A DNA stretch of 22,820 nt. It comes from CAYMTT01 sp964393465 (GTDB taxonomy: Bacteria; Patescibacteriota; Minisyncoccia; Minisyncoccales; MHMH01). Position 1 is the stretch's first letter, and every line of letters begins with the position of its first letter. Under the pieces are notes generated by a model. The model worked only from the letters and a program-made list of their open reading frames with translations, was not told the DNA's origin and ran no database searches. A program made the translations under genes and the position numbers. The stretch lies in NCBI GenBank assembly GCA_964393465.1, contig CAYMTT010000013.1, positions 1-22,820 on the forward strand, written 5' to 3'. Of this stretch, positions 1-6,637 are shown piece by piece.

Positions 1-184
1 AGAGATTAGCGATTGTATCAGACATCATTCCATATCCTTTTTGGATTGTTTGTCCGCACTTGCCGACAAAAGAATCGCTGTCTGCGGCATCCGACGCCGT
101 AACAGAGGTTGTTCCGATTGCAAACGCAAGCATCAGAGCAAAAACCCCCATTCCTACTGATAATTTTTTATTCATGGTTTTCAT
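1..184 (-). CDS. Small secreted protein, unknown function (3' end outside window)
   Basis: A minus-strand reading frame is open from an ATG at 184 (or a second in-frame ATG at 175) to the left edge. It encodes about 60 residues. The N-terminus is a short lysine-rich segment, then a hydrophobic stretch (GVFALMLAFAIG), then a small-residue region ending near TASDA, which looks like a Sec signal peptide. The visible mature part is short and has one cysteine. No SD precedes either ATG; the upstream sequence is A/T-rich. The product is therefore probably exported or membrane-anchored, but I recognise no family. Nested inverted repeats in the upstream spacer may carry its control region. Confidence 0.6.
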   Translation of the reverse strand, partial: MKTMNKKLSVGMGVFALMLAFAIGTTSVTASDAADSDSFVGKCGQTIQKGYGMMSDTIANL

Positions 185-221
185 TTTTTTAATTTTTTAA
201 TTGCCGGGTGGCCGACCAATT

Positions 222-257
222 GATAACTGTATATAAGTTATCCACGCCCATATACAG
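222..257. repeat. Two overlapping perfect inverted repeats with a DnaA-box-like core
   Basis: GATAACT (222-228) pairs with AGTTATC (236-242) across 7 bases. CTGTATAT (227-234) pairs with ATATACAG (250-257) across 15 bases. The two share bases, so only one could form a hairpin at a time. TTATCCAC at 238-245 matches eight bases of the DnaA box TTATNCACA. The block lies in the spacer between the half-permease gene and the secreted-protein gene, and is most simply an operator or promoter element for the latter. The rest of 185-326 is A/T-rich with nothing else I recognise. Confidence 0.45.
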
Positions 258-326
258 CATATCGAGCGGATATTTTCTTATTATGATTTTAATGTTAAGG
301 AATTGTAAAACATCAATAACATATAT

Positions 327-854
327 TTAACCTGTATTTATCTTAAATTTTTTATTTTTCAAATACCATTCCATAAAATAACCGACGGCGATAAAAAGAG
401 GTAACGACACTAATGTTCTGGCCAAAGTAAAATTTATTCCCAGATAGCCGATTTCTATTCCGAGCATTGGAAGCTTCAGAGAGGAAAACGCTCCTAGATA
501 AATGAAAATATTTTTTATGCTGGCTCCTTTTTTATAGAGAATATATGCAACCGGAAAAGCGCCGTAAAGCGGCCCGGCCTGAAGCATGGCCAAAACAATT
601 ACTAAAAATATTCCTTTTACGCCCGATCTTTGGCCAATATGCTTTTCAATTTTTTCTTTGGGAAACCAAACATCAAACAGACCAATGATAATAAACAGAA
701 ACGGAATAAAAATTACCATTTCTATAAAAAACTTGGTGAAATTGCCAAAAACTTCTTTGCCGGGATTAAATCCAAAAAAGAATGAAATAATAGTGGCTAT
801 CAAATAGCAAACCAGCCAAATGTATTGTTTATATTTTTGAATTGATTTTTTCAT
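327..854 (-). CDS. Half-size permease (second of a pair)
   Basis: This 175-residue protein has about five hydrophobic segments and resembles half of a YraQ/ArsP-type permease. The central stretch with small residues and prolines (QAGPLYGAFPV, then KKGAS and LKLPMLGIE) resembles the pore-lining region of the full-length family. The same layout (SG..G, P..PIA..L, GAS, then an R before the last helix) occurs in the gene just upstream, so the two are probably paralogous halves that pair into one transporter. Its ATG overlaps the TGA of that gene by four bases (ATGA), indicating translational coupling. It is the last gene of the 2052-327 series. The substrate cannot be read from sequence; a metalloid or thiol compound is inferred from the neighbours. 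Confidence 0.7.
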   Translation of the reverse strand: MKKSIQKYKQYIWLVCYLIATIISFFFGFNPGKEVFGNFTKFFIEMVIFIPFLFIIIGLFDVWFPKEKIEKHIGQRSGVKGIFLVIVLAMLQAGPLYGAFPVAYILYKKGASIKNIFIYLGAFSSLKLPMLGIEIGYLGINFTLARTLVSLPLFIAVGYFMEWYLKNKKFKINTG

Positions 855-1339
855 TTTATTAAAATTATTCCGACCAATACGCCGATCAAAATTGCGATTA
901 CAAAATTTAGCGCATTTCTGATAAACGCAATTTTATTCCCAAAATATTTTGCCTCCAGCGGAAAAGTTGCCACCCCCACCATCATCATCGTTGTCATAAA
1001 GGTAGCTATGGTCATATAAGAAGCTCCCTGTTTGATTAAGGCGGAAGCAATGGGATAGGAAATAAAACCGGGAATTAAAGTAACCGACCCGACGACAGCC
1101 GCAATAAACAGGCCCATAATTCCCGAATTAGTCCCTAAATATTTAACAATAACCGAATGCGGAACTAAATACAAAGCCAAACTGACTAAAATCAAAATAT
1201 TTAAAAACGGGATGGCAATGCCCTTGAACATCTTTAAGCCCTTTTTCAAACCCAAAATTGTCTTTTCTTTATTAAGAAAAAACGAAACAAGCGTTAGGGT
1301 TATTGAAACAGCGATGAAAATAAAAGCATTGTTAATCAT
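851..1339 (-). CDS. Half-size permease (first of a pair)
   Basis: The product has 162 residues from the ATG at 1339 and about five transmembrane segments. I prefer this start to any further upstream because it overlaps the arsG-like stop as ATGA and begins directly with the first membrane helix, whereas upstream extensions would lie inside the previous gene. The signature region is SVTLIPGFISYPIASALIKQ, followed by GAS. The spacing matches the partner half downstream, whose start overlaps this stop by four bases. Together the halves add up to about 337 residues, close to the 370-residue full-length permease in the same operon. A heteromeric export channel is inferred. Confidence 0.7.
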   Translation of the reverse strand: MINNAFIFIAVSITLTLVSFFLNKEKTILGLKKGLKMFKGIAIPFLNILILVSLALYLVPHSVIVKYLGTNSGIMGLFIAAVVGSVTLIPGFISYPIASALIKQGASYMTIATFMTTMMMVGVATFPLEAKYFGNKIAFIRNALNFVIAILIGVLVGIILIK

Positions 1340-2052
1340 AGTTGAATCAAATATTTTACAAGATACTGCAGATAATAGACTCCGGCAATTAAAAACACCG
1401 AGGCGACCGCGCATCTCATCACTTTTTCAACTTTTTGAACTATCTGAAACGCCTTGCTGACTTTTTGCATTGAAAAAGCGATTAGAAATGAAAAGACAAT
1501 TACCGGCAGTCCCGTGCCCAGAGCGAAAATTGGAGGTAAAACCAAGCTCTCTGTCGACTTCAAAACCAAGGGAATCAAAGCGCCGAAAAATAAAACTCCG
1601 CTGTAGGGGCAGAAAACCAAGGCAAATGAAATGCCCAAAAGCAATGAGCCGACATATCCTTTGCCAGCCAACCATTCTTTCAACTTTTCAATTTTTTGAT
1701 TATGCCCACTGATTTTAATTTTTATCACTCCGAACATTACCAACCCGATAACAATCAAAACCGGCCCCAAAACCTTATCGCCCCAGCCCTGAAATATTCT
1801 TGAAATCTGAAATGAAGACAAGCCGAAATAAATCAAAGCGGCCAAAAGAGTATAGCTGACTCCTCGTCCAAGGGTATAAAAAAAGCCATTAAACAAAGTG
1901 TTTTTGACAGTCTTAATCTCTTTGGAAATATAAGCAATGGCGGTGATATTGGTCGTCAAGGGACAAGGGCTAATAGACGTTAAAATTCCCAGCAAAAAAG
2001 CGGTTAAAAGCGGAATGTTGTAATTGTCTATTAAAACATTGATAAAATCCAT
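1336..2052 (-). CDS. ArsG/CcdA-like membrane protein
   Basis: This 238-residue integral membrane protein of the LysE/CcdA (DsbD-beta) fold has about six helices. Two Cys-Pro motifs mark the family: SPCPLTTN near residue 30 and VFCPYSG near residue 148. In CcdA proteins such cysteines pass electrons across the membrane. The CPLTTN motif and the position directly after an ArsF-like gene (4-base gap) fit the ArsG subgroup, reported to export trivalent aromatic arsenicals in arsEFG clusters. No arsE-like gene is present here, so the exact substrate is uncertain and a plain thiol-disulfide role in delivering electrons to ArsF is equally possible. The stop overlaps the first half-permease start. 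Confidence 0.75.
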   Translation of the reverse strand: MDFINVLIDNYNIPLLTAFLLGILTSISPCPLTTNITAIAYISKEIKTVKNTLFNGFFYTLGRGVSYTLLAALIYFGLSSFQISRIFQGWGDKVLGPVLIVIGLVMFGVIKIKISGHNQKIEKLKEWLAGKGYVGSLLLGISFALVFCPYSGVLFFGALIPLVLKSTESLVLPPIFALGTGLPVIVFSFLIAFSMQKVSKAFQIVQKVEKVMRCAVASVFLIAGVYYLQYLVKYLIQL

Positions 2053-2056
2053 TATA

Positions 2057-2548
2057 TTACTTGCCTAAAAGTTTATTAAGTTTGTTTTCAAAATAATTGA
2101 TAAACCGACTTTCATTGCCAACCAACCGCCAAACCGTAACATCTTCTTTTATTTTATCTTTCCCGTCGGTAATGGCGTTAATAAAAAGCGATGATCCTCT
2201 GGCTTGATATTTCATAACCATATCTTTGTTTTCCTGCAACTCGCCGTTGACATCTTTAAACACGATTGTTCCGTTTGCATATTCTTCAGGGAATCTTTCT
2301 TTAATTGTTTCGAGAGCGTATTTACCGACTGTGATGCAAGACCAACATTGATGAGTGCCGTGGAAATGGACGACTTCAATTTTGTCGGCCGGCATCTCAA
2401 CTTTGGACATTTGATCTGAAGCATTGGCTGAAGTTTTTGTCGTCGCTTGGTTATTATCTGTTTTCTGATTTGAAATTTTTGACGTGTAACCAGCTAAAAC
2501 GATAACGCCGACAATTAATAGAAAAAATAGTAATAATTTTTTGCTCAT
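2057..2548 (-). CDS. ArsF-like membrane-anchored thioredoxin-fold protein
   Basis: The protein has 163 residues. An N-terminal hydrophobic segment (residues 5-20) is followed by a Thr/Asn/Gln-rich linker to about residue 55 and a thioredoxin-like domain. That domain starts with the strand VVHFHGTHQ and a CWSC redox motif at residues 68-71. The HGT-x-x-C-x-x-C arrangement is what I recall for ArsF-family proteins, which sit beside ArsG. The signal has LAGY where a lipobox would have LAGC, so it is probably a signal anchor or cleaved signal rather than a lipoprotein. It starts 10 bases after the large permease gene ends and has no obvious SD. It likely works outside the membrane with the CcdA-like partner; the arsenical link is family-based inference. 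Confidence 0.7.
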   Translation of the reverse strand: MSKKLLLFFLLIVGVIVLAGYTSKISNQKTDNNQATTKTSANASDQMSKVEMPADKIEVVHFHGTHQCWSCITVGKYALETIKERFPEEYANGTIVFKDVNGELQENKDMVMKYQARGSSLFINAITDGKDKIKEDVTVWRLVGNESRFINYFENKLNKLLGK

Positions 2549-2558
2549 AGTTTTTGTT

Positions 2559-3671
2559 TTAGATTAAGCTACCGAATATTAAGCCGGCGATTGTTGAATA
2601 AAAAATAACCAGTAAAATATAAACGGATGTTTTTTTGGTGCCCAGCACGCGCCTCACTACCAGCATATTGGGCAGGCTTAAAGACGGTCCGGCGAGTAAT
2701 AAGGCCAAGGCCGGGCCTTGGTTCATGCCTTTAGCAATGAAGGCTTGCAAGATAGGAATTTCGGTGAGAGTGGAAAAATACATAAACGCTCCGAATACGG
2801 AAGCGACCAGATTGCCCGTGATTGAATTTGAACCGACTATTTTCTCTACCAGCTCTTGCGGCAAGAAAGGCATGATAAAACCGGCCACAAACACGCCGAT
2901 AAACAAAATCGGCAAAAGCATTTTGGCAAACGACCATGTTTCTTTTAACCACTCTTTGTTGGTTTCTTTTTGAAACTTAGTCAGGGCTATTACAGCGACA
3001 ACGACAGCCAAACCGATCATTAAAAAGTATTTGAATAATTGATTTATTTGCAAACCGTTCACCACCAAAACCGCCACCATCATCAGCATAAAAACCAAGA
3101 CGGTCGCTTTACCGTATGAGGGCTGACTGCTTTGTTCAATAAAAAGATTACCTTCCTCAGTTTTTTCCCTGAATATCAATTGCATGGAAAGCCCAACCAA
3201 AATAGATAAAAAAACAGCCGAAATGATTCTGGCCAAGCCGATATTGAGACCCAAAACTGATAAGGTTAAAAACATGGCCGCAATGTTAATCGCCGGGCCA
3301 GAAAAAAGAAAAGTGACAGCCGGCCCAAGCCCGGCCCCTCTTTTTCTAATACCGGCAAATAACGGCAAAATAGTGCAGGAGCAAACCGCTAAAATCGCCC
3401 CAGACACCGAGGCCAATGAATAAGAAACTACCTTTTTAGCTTGTCCGCCCAAGTATTTGAAAACAAAATCTTTTTTAACAAAAACCGAAATCGCCCCGGC
3501 TATAAAGAAAGCGGGCAATAAACAAGTTAGAACATGCTCGCGGGCGTATTCGTTTAATAATCTAAAACCGGACAAAATTGCTCCTGCGAAAGACGCCGAT
3601 TCCATGGGCATAAAATAAAACAGCAAAAACAGCCCAACAAGCAGAATGAAAATTTTAATTTCTTTGTTCAT
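2559..3671 (-). CDS. YraQ/ArsP-family permease
   Basis: This 370-residue polytopic membrane protein has two similar halves. The first half carries AVCSCTILPLFAGI with cysteines 97 and 99, followed by KRGAGLGPAVTFLFSGPAIN. The second half carries GAFMYFSTLTEIPI and LLLAGPSLSLPNM. These are typical of the ArsP_1 (DUF318) permeases; ArsP itself exports trivalent organoarsenicals, while other members have unknown substrates. Length is normal for the family. It opens the second transcription unit of the module: a strong hairpin separates it from the redox gene upstream, and a copy of the arsR palindrome lies 11 bases before its ATG, so repression by the local ArsR is likely. Confidence 0.85.
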   Translation of the reverse strand: MNKEIKIFILLVGLFLLFYFMPMESASFAGAILSGFRLLNEYAREHVLTCLLPAFFIAGAISVFVKKDFVFKYLGGQAKKVVSYSLASVSGAILAVCSCTILPLFAGIRKRGAGLGPAVTFLFSGPAINIAAMFLTLSVLGLNIGLARIISAVFLSILVGLSMQLIFREKTEEGNLFIEQSSQPSYGKATVLVFMLMMVAVLVVNGLQINQLFKYFLMIGLAVVVAVIALTKFQKETNKEWLKETWSFAKMLLPILFIGVFVAGFIMPFLPQELVEKIVGSNSITGNLVASVFGAFMYFSTLTEIPILQAFIAKGMNQGPALALLLAGPSLSLPNMLVVRRVLGTKKTSVYILLVIFYSTIAGLIFGSLI

Positions 3672-3682
3672 ATCGTTTAATC

Positions 3683-3698
3683 ATCAATAGATATTGAT
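3683..3698. promoter_or_regulatory. ArsR-type operator, second copy, in front of the permease
   Basis: ATCAATA-GA-TATTGAT is a perfect inverted repeat with the same 7-base arms and 2-base spacing as the palindrome at the arsR promoter. It lies just upstream of the permease ATG (3671). ATCAA..TTGAT is the kind of site bound by ArsR/SmtB dimers. I could not pick out a confident -35/-10 pair here. Confidence 0.65.
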
Positions 3699-3711
3699 AT
3701 CATGGGGTAAA

Positions 3712-3741
3712 ATTTATCTCTGTTACAAAACAGAGATAAAT
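3712..3741 (-). terminator. Intrinsic terminator after the arsR-redox unit
   Basis: A perfect 13-bp stem (ATTTATCTCTGTT and its complement) closes a 4-base loop. On the minus strand it is followed by a short T-rich run. It ends the arsR-redox unit about 15 bases after the redox gene stop and precedes the permease operator. Confidence 0.65.
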
Positions 3742-3754
3742 ATTGCCGATCTTT

Positions 3755-3988
3755 TTACTTAATCCAACCTTTAATTTCTTCCACATCGGGAATCCTGCCC
3801 GAAGCTTTAACCTGCTTGTCAATCACAATGGCCGGGGTGGACATAACGCCATATTCGGTGATTTTGGCGATATCATACTCATGCTCAACTTGAATATCTT
3901 TAAGGCCAAGCTCCTCCACGGCTTTTTTGGCGTTGTTTTCCAATGTTTGGCAATTAGGGCAACCAGAGCCCAAAATCTTGATGGTCAT
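3755..3988 (-). CDS. Small redox-active disulfide protein (thioredoxin/glutaredoxin-like)
   Basis: This 77-residue cytoplasmic protein is a minimal thioredoxin fold. It has strand MTIKILG, the active-site motif CPNC at residues 10-13, and the cis-proline loop STPAIVID near residue 52. These are the marks of the 'redox-active disulfide protein 2' group of mini-thioredoxins, which often sit beside YraQ/ArsP permeases. It lies 5 bases after arsR and is co-transcribed with it. It probably reduces a metalloid or a partner protein for the permease module. The physiological electron donor is not visible. Confidence 0.85.
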   Translation of the reverse strand: MTIKILGSGCPNCQTLENNAKKAVEELGLKDIQVEHEYDIAKITEYGVMSTPAIVIDKQVKASGRIPDVEEIKGWIK

Positions 3989-3993
3989 ATATT

Positions 3994-4305
3994 TTATTGG
4001 TTATTAATATAATGGGACAAAAGCGAATAGTATTTGCTTATGATTTGGGAATTAACGCTGTAAATCATTTTGGTGCTTTCTTTTTTTGATACAACCAGCT
4101 TAAAGTCTTTTAATACTTTTAAATGGTGGGAAACTAGATTCTGATGTAAATCCAAATATTGCCAAATATCGCAAACGCACATCTCCTGTTTTTGCAGGAT
4201 GCATAAAATTTTTAAACGATTCGGCTCGGCGATTACTTTCAAAAATTCGGCCGTCTCCCTAAGATTATTTTTTGATTTTTTGGTTTTACAACAGTCAAAA
4301 TTCAT
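3994..4305 (-). CDS. ArsR/SmtB-family metalloregulator
   Basis: The product is a 103-residue winged-helix repressor. Residues 17-35 (AEFLKVIAEPNRLKIL) are the classic family start. The metal-sensing motif in helix 3 is EMCVCDIW (Cys43, Cys45), as in As(III)/Cd-sensing members. The recognition helix is around LHQNLVSHHLKVLKD. A further Cys5-Cys6 pair near the N-terminus could add ligands. The ATG at 4305 is chosen because the longer frame would start at a TTG inside the operator palindrome. No SD is seen. It heads a unit with the mini-thioredoxin, and the palindrome at its own promoter implies autoregulation. Metalloid versus Cd/Pb specificity cannot be settled from sequence. Confidence 0.88.
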   Translation of the reverse strand: MNFDCCKTKKSKNNLRETAEFLKVIAEPNRLKILCILQKQEMCVCDIWQYLDLHQNLVSHHLKVLKDFKLVVSKKESTKMIYSVNSQIISKYYSLLSHYINNQ

Positions 4306-4320
4306 ATGGTTATGTATAAT

Positions 4321-4338
4321 TATCAATATATATTGATA
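4321..4338. promoter_or_regulatory. ArsR operator palindrome at the arsR promoter
   Basis: An 18-base perfect palindrome contains ATCAATA-TA-TATTGAT. It touches the -10 box (4338-4343) and covers the expected start of transcription, so a bound repressor would block RNA polymerase directly. The arms are identical to those at 3683-3698. Confidence 0.75.
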
Positions 4339-4366
4339 TTATATGAATCCCAAAACCGATTGTCAA
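4338..4366 (-). promoter_or_regulatory. Sigma-70-type promoter of arsR
   Basis: On the minus strand TTGACA (4366-4361) is followed after exactly 17 bases by TATAAT (4343-4338). Both hexamers match the consensus perfectly. Transcription would begin near 4331 within the operator, leaving a leader of about 25 bases. Confidence 0.8.
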
Positions 4367-4408
4367 ATTTTTGTTTTTTGCTACGATAAACTCATATTTA
4401 AGTGGCGC

Positions 4409-4423
4409 GCCAATGAAATTGGC
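4409..4423. repeat. Small inverted repeat in the arsR-pilin spacer
   Basis: GCCAAT and ATTGGC flank a 3-base loop; beyond a 2-base mismatch the stem extends with GGC/GCC. No T-run follows, so it is not an evident terminator. It lies in the 231-base spacer (4339-4569) between divergent arsR and the first prepilin gene. Apart from the arsR promoter, I see no convincing gene in that spacer. Confidence 0.35.
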
Positions 4424-4562
4424 ATGCCGCAGATCCCTGCCGAAAAAAATAATGTAATGAAAAAATTTCTGTTTTGCCGAAACGGAGCGGAGGCAAACGG
4501 AAATACACATCATTATTCTGGATTCTATTCAAAGAAGTTAGAATTTCAACCAAAAATTTTAA

Positions 4563-4673
4563 AATCAGAATGGACTCCAAAAGAAAAAACGCTTCCGTAA
4601 AAAAAGCCTTCACCCTCATCGAACTCCTGGTGGTCATCTCCGTAATCGGGCTTCTGGCCGGTGTTGTCCTGGT
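4563..4673 (+). repeat. 111-bp direct repeat, copy 1 (prepilin 5' end)
   Basis: Bases 4563-4673 are identical to 5174-5284. The repeat begins seven bases before the ATG and ends within the hydrophobic helix codons; the genes then diverge at once. It encodes the prepilin leader and the N-terminal helix. Confidence 0.9.
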
Positions 4674-5079
4674 GAGCATGAATGGTTTGAGAGCAAAAGC
4701 GAGAGATAGCAAAAGAGTAAGCACAATAGAACAAATTCAAAAAGCATTGGAACTATATTATAACGAGAATGGATTTTATCCTCAAACTCCAAGCGACGGA
4801 TGGGTACATGATTGCAGCGGAGACAATAGTTGGGGAAATTTTCTAGCGAGTTCTCTTGCTGAATTTATGCCCTCTATCCCCAATGATCCTAAATATCCTG
4901 ATAATTCTTGGCCACTTTGTTTTTATTATAAATCAGGAAATTATGGCAATTGCCCGCTTTCAAATAATACTTATGTAATGCTTTTTGCTACAGAGATTAG
5001 TACATTTGATTTAAACGAATACGATGTTTTAGGAGAAGGCGGAAGCAAAGAGAGATACTGTTTTCATGGCAGTGAATAA
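4570..5079 (+). CDS. Type IV prepilin-like protein
   Basis: The product has 169 residues from the ATG at 4570. A charged leader (residues 1-13) ends in KKA, then FTLIELLVVISVIGLLAGVV. This is a prepilin peptidase site with Ala at -1, Phe at +1 and Glu at +5 (residue 18). After the hydrophobic helix come ARDSKRVSTIEQIQKALELYYNENG and YPQTP, the usual pseudopilin pattern seen in CPR pilins and GspG-like proteins. The C-terminal domain has four cysteines that could form disulfides. An upstream extension to 4474 exists, but the ATG used here is at the same point as in the second gene. The SD is weak. The protein is likely a subunit of a surface pilus or secretion pseudopilus; no assembly genes are in the window. 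Confidence 0.85.
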   Translation: MDSKRKNASVKKAFTLIELLVVISVIGLLAGVVLVSMNGLRAKARDSKRVSTIEQIQKALELYYNENGFYPQTPSDGWVHDCSGDNSWGNFLASSLAEFMPSIPNDPKYPDNSWPLCFYYKSGNYGNCPLSNNTYVMLFATEISTFDLNEYDVLGEGGSKERYCFHGSE

Positions 5080-5173
5080 TAATTAAATGGAGCCGTATTC
5101 ATTTTTACTTGAAACTATAAGTGATAATCAGCCTCTATCAAATTGATTAAGGGTGCTTCCGGTGGTAATCTGG

Positions 5174-5284
5174 AATCAGAATGGACTCCAAAAGAAAAAA
5201 CGCTTCCGTAAAAAAAGCCTTCACCCTCATCGAACTCCTGGTGGTCATCTCCGTAATCGGGCTTCTGGCCGGTGTTGTCCTGGT
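5174..5284 (+). repeat. 111-bp direct repeat, copy 2 (prepilin 5' end)
   Basis: Identical to 4563-4673, including silent codon positions and the seven bases before the ATG. Confidence 0.9.
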
Positions 5285-6014
5285 AAACTTGGGAGGAAGC
5301 AGGGAGAAAGCCAAAATAGCCAAAAGCCTGCAGTTCAGCCAGAGCATCCAGAATGCTCTGGGAGCCTACAATGTCGGCTGGTGGAGTTTTGAAACGATAG
5401 AGGGAGGAAAAGCTGTCGACGCTTCCGGCTACGGGAACGACGGCACCGTTTACGGAGCCTCTCTGGTTTCCGGGCTGGAACAGATCGGCAACGCTTTGAG
5501 CTTTGACGGAGTCGACGATTACGCAAATTTCGGAAGCAGCAGTAATTTGGCCGTAGCGGAACAAGCTACTTTTGAATTTTGGATAAAAAGAAACGGAGTG
5601 GGAACAACCGGCAGCGTCGATACGATAATAGCCAATACTTACAACTATTGGATCTGGCTGAACAGAAGCAGTTATAAGATTGGGTTTGAAAGCGCAGGAT
5701 CAAACGGGCTTTGGGGGCCCGACGCCGTTTCATCCTCGGAAATTCCGAACAACACATGGACGCATGTGGCGATTGCCAGAACAAGCGCCACGCACGTTAA
5801 ATTCTACATAAACGGAAAGCTGGACAACGAAGACGATACCTACGAAAGCAATTTCGCCGCTAACACCGTTTATCTCGGCAGATGGGGCGGATCAACCCAT
5901 AATTTCAGCGGCCTCATCGACGAAGTCCGCATCTACGACAGGGCCTTGTCAAGGGCAGAAATCCAAAAACATTACGCCGAAGGATTGAAGAAGCTTAAAG
6001 ATTATGAGATTTAA
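5181..6014 (+). CDS. Type IV prepilin-like protein with LamG/concanavalin-like domain
   Basis: The product has 277 residues. The first 34 are the same prepilin leader and helix as in the preceding gene (cleavage A13/F14, Glu18). From about residue 67 it is a jelly-roll LamG-like domain: WWSFETIEGGKAVDASGYGN, ALSFDGVDDYANFG, FEFWIKRN, NTWTHVAIARTSATHVKFYINGK, and the closing GLIDEVRIYDRALSRAEI. Such domains bind glycans or proteins and often need calcium. A prepilin anchor joined to a LamG domain suggests an adhesive minor pilin or a surface-displayed binding protein. The order is the same as the preceding gene with about 100 bases between. Type of ligand is unknown. Confidence 0.87.
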   Translation: MDSKRKNASVKKAFTLIELLVVISVIGLLAGVVLVNLGGSREKAKIAKSLQFSQSIQNALGAYNVGWWSFETIEGGKAVDASGYGNDGTVYGASLVSGLEQIGNALSFDGVDDYANFGSSSNLAVAEQATFEFWIKRNGVGTTGSVDTIIANTYNYWIWLNRSSYKIGFESAGSNGLWGPDAVSSSEIPNNTWTHVAIARTSATHVKFYINGKLDNEDDTYESNFAANTVYLGRWGGSTHNFSGLIDEVRIYDRALSRAEIQKHYAEGLKKLKDYEI

Positions 6015-6157
6015 TTAAATGCCGGAAAACAGCCGAATTCAAGCGGAGAAACGGCGATTTTCACTAAATATTCCAAATGAAAATCCGCAATCTTTGCGAT
6101 GGACAAAAACCGAATTTTGATTTAAAATATTATTGTATTTTCCGACAGATTGAAAAT

Positions 6158-6637
6158 ATGGAAAACAAAGAGCTTCACAGAATAACTTCCACGGCCATAA
6201 TCCACAGGGAAGGAAAGTACCTTCTCTTGCGCAGGAGCCTGCAGAAAAAAGCTTTCCCCGGAAAATGGACCGTTCCCGGCGGAGGCTTAGAAACAGAGGA
6301 TTATGTCAATGCTCCGAAAACCACCAAAGACCACTGGTATTTTGCCATTGAAAATTCCCTGAGAAGGGAAATCAAAGAAGAATGCGGGCTTCAAGTGGGA
6401 AAACTGGAATACCTGCTGGATATAGCTTTTATCAAGCCCGACGGCACGCCGGCAATAATCTTGAGTTTTTACTCCCCCTACCAATCGGGAGAGGTAGAAT
6501 TGGACAAAGACAATATGGATTACGCCTGGGTGACAGCAAAAGAAGCTGAAGAATACGATCTGGTCGAGGGCTTGTTGGAAGAAATCCGGCAGGTAGACAA
6601 AATTCTGAAAGGAGAAAAGGCCGAATACGGAAAATAG
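6158..6637 (+). CDS. NUDIX hydrolase
   Basis: The product has 159 residues from the ATG at 6158; a longer frame begins at 6077 but adds residues with no counterpart in the fold, and neither start has a clear SD. Strand TSTAIIHREGKYLLLRRS and the WTVPGGGLE segment open the NUDIX fold. The NUDIX box runs from GGGLE (41-45) to RREIKEECGL (69-78), with the metal-binding REIKEE intact. The stretch between the two parts is about a dozen residues longer than the usual GX5EX7REUXEEXGU box. The enzyme probably hydrolyses a nucleoside-diphosphate-linked compound; substrate is unknown. Its stop is directly followed by tRNA-Arg and recG, so the three may share a transcript. Confidence 0.88.
   Translation: MENKELHRITSTAIIHREGKYLLLRRSLQKKAFPGKWTVPGGGLETEDYVNAPKTTKDHWYFAIENSLRREIKEECGLQVGKLEYLLDIAFIKPDGTPAIILSFYSPYQSGEVELDKDNMDYAWVTAKEAEEYDLVEGLLEEIRQVDKILKGEKAEYGK

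Noticed and set aside
4306..4326. TTG at 4326 as the arsR start
   Set aside because: It lies in the operator palindrome at or before the expected start of transcription; the ATG at 4305 gives a normal family length.
4474..4569. N-terminal extension of the first prepilin to 4474
   Set aside because: It would put 32 extra residues before the prepilin leader, and the second gene uses the equivalent ATG with an unrelated upstream sequence.
4343..4600. An 85-residue plus-strand frame between arsR and the first prepilin gene
   Set aside because: It starts in the arsR promoter, has no SD and ends inside the prepilin gene; the composition does not look like a protein.
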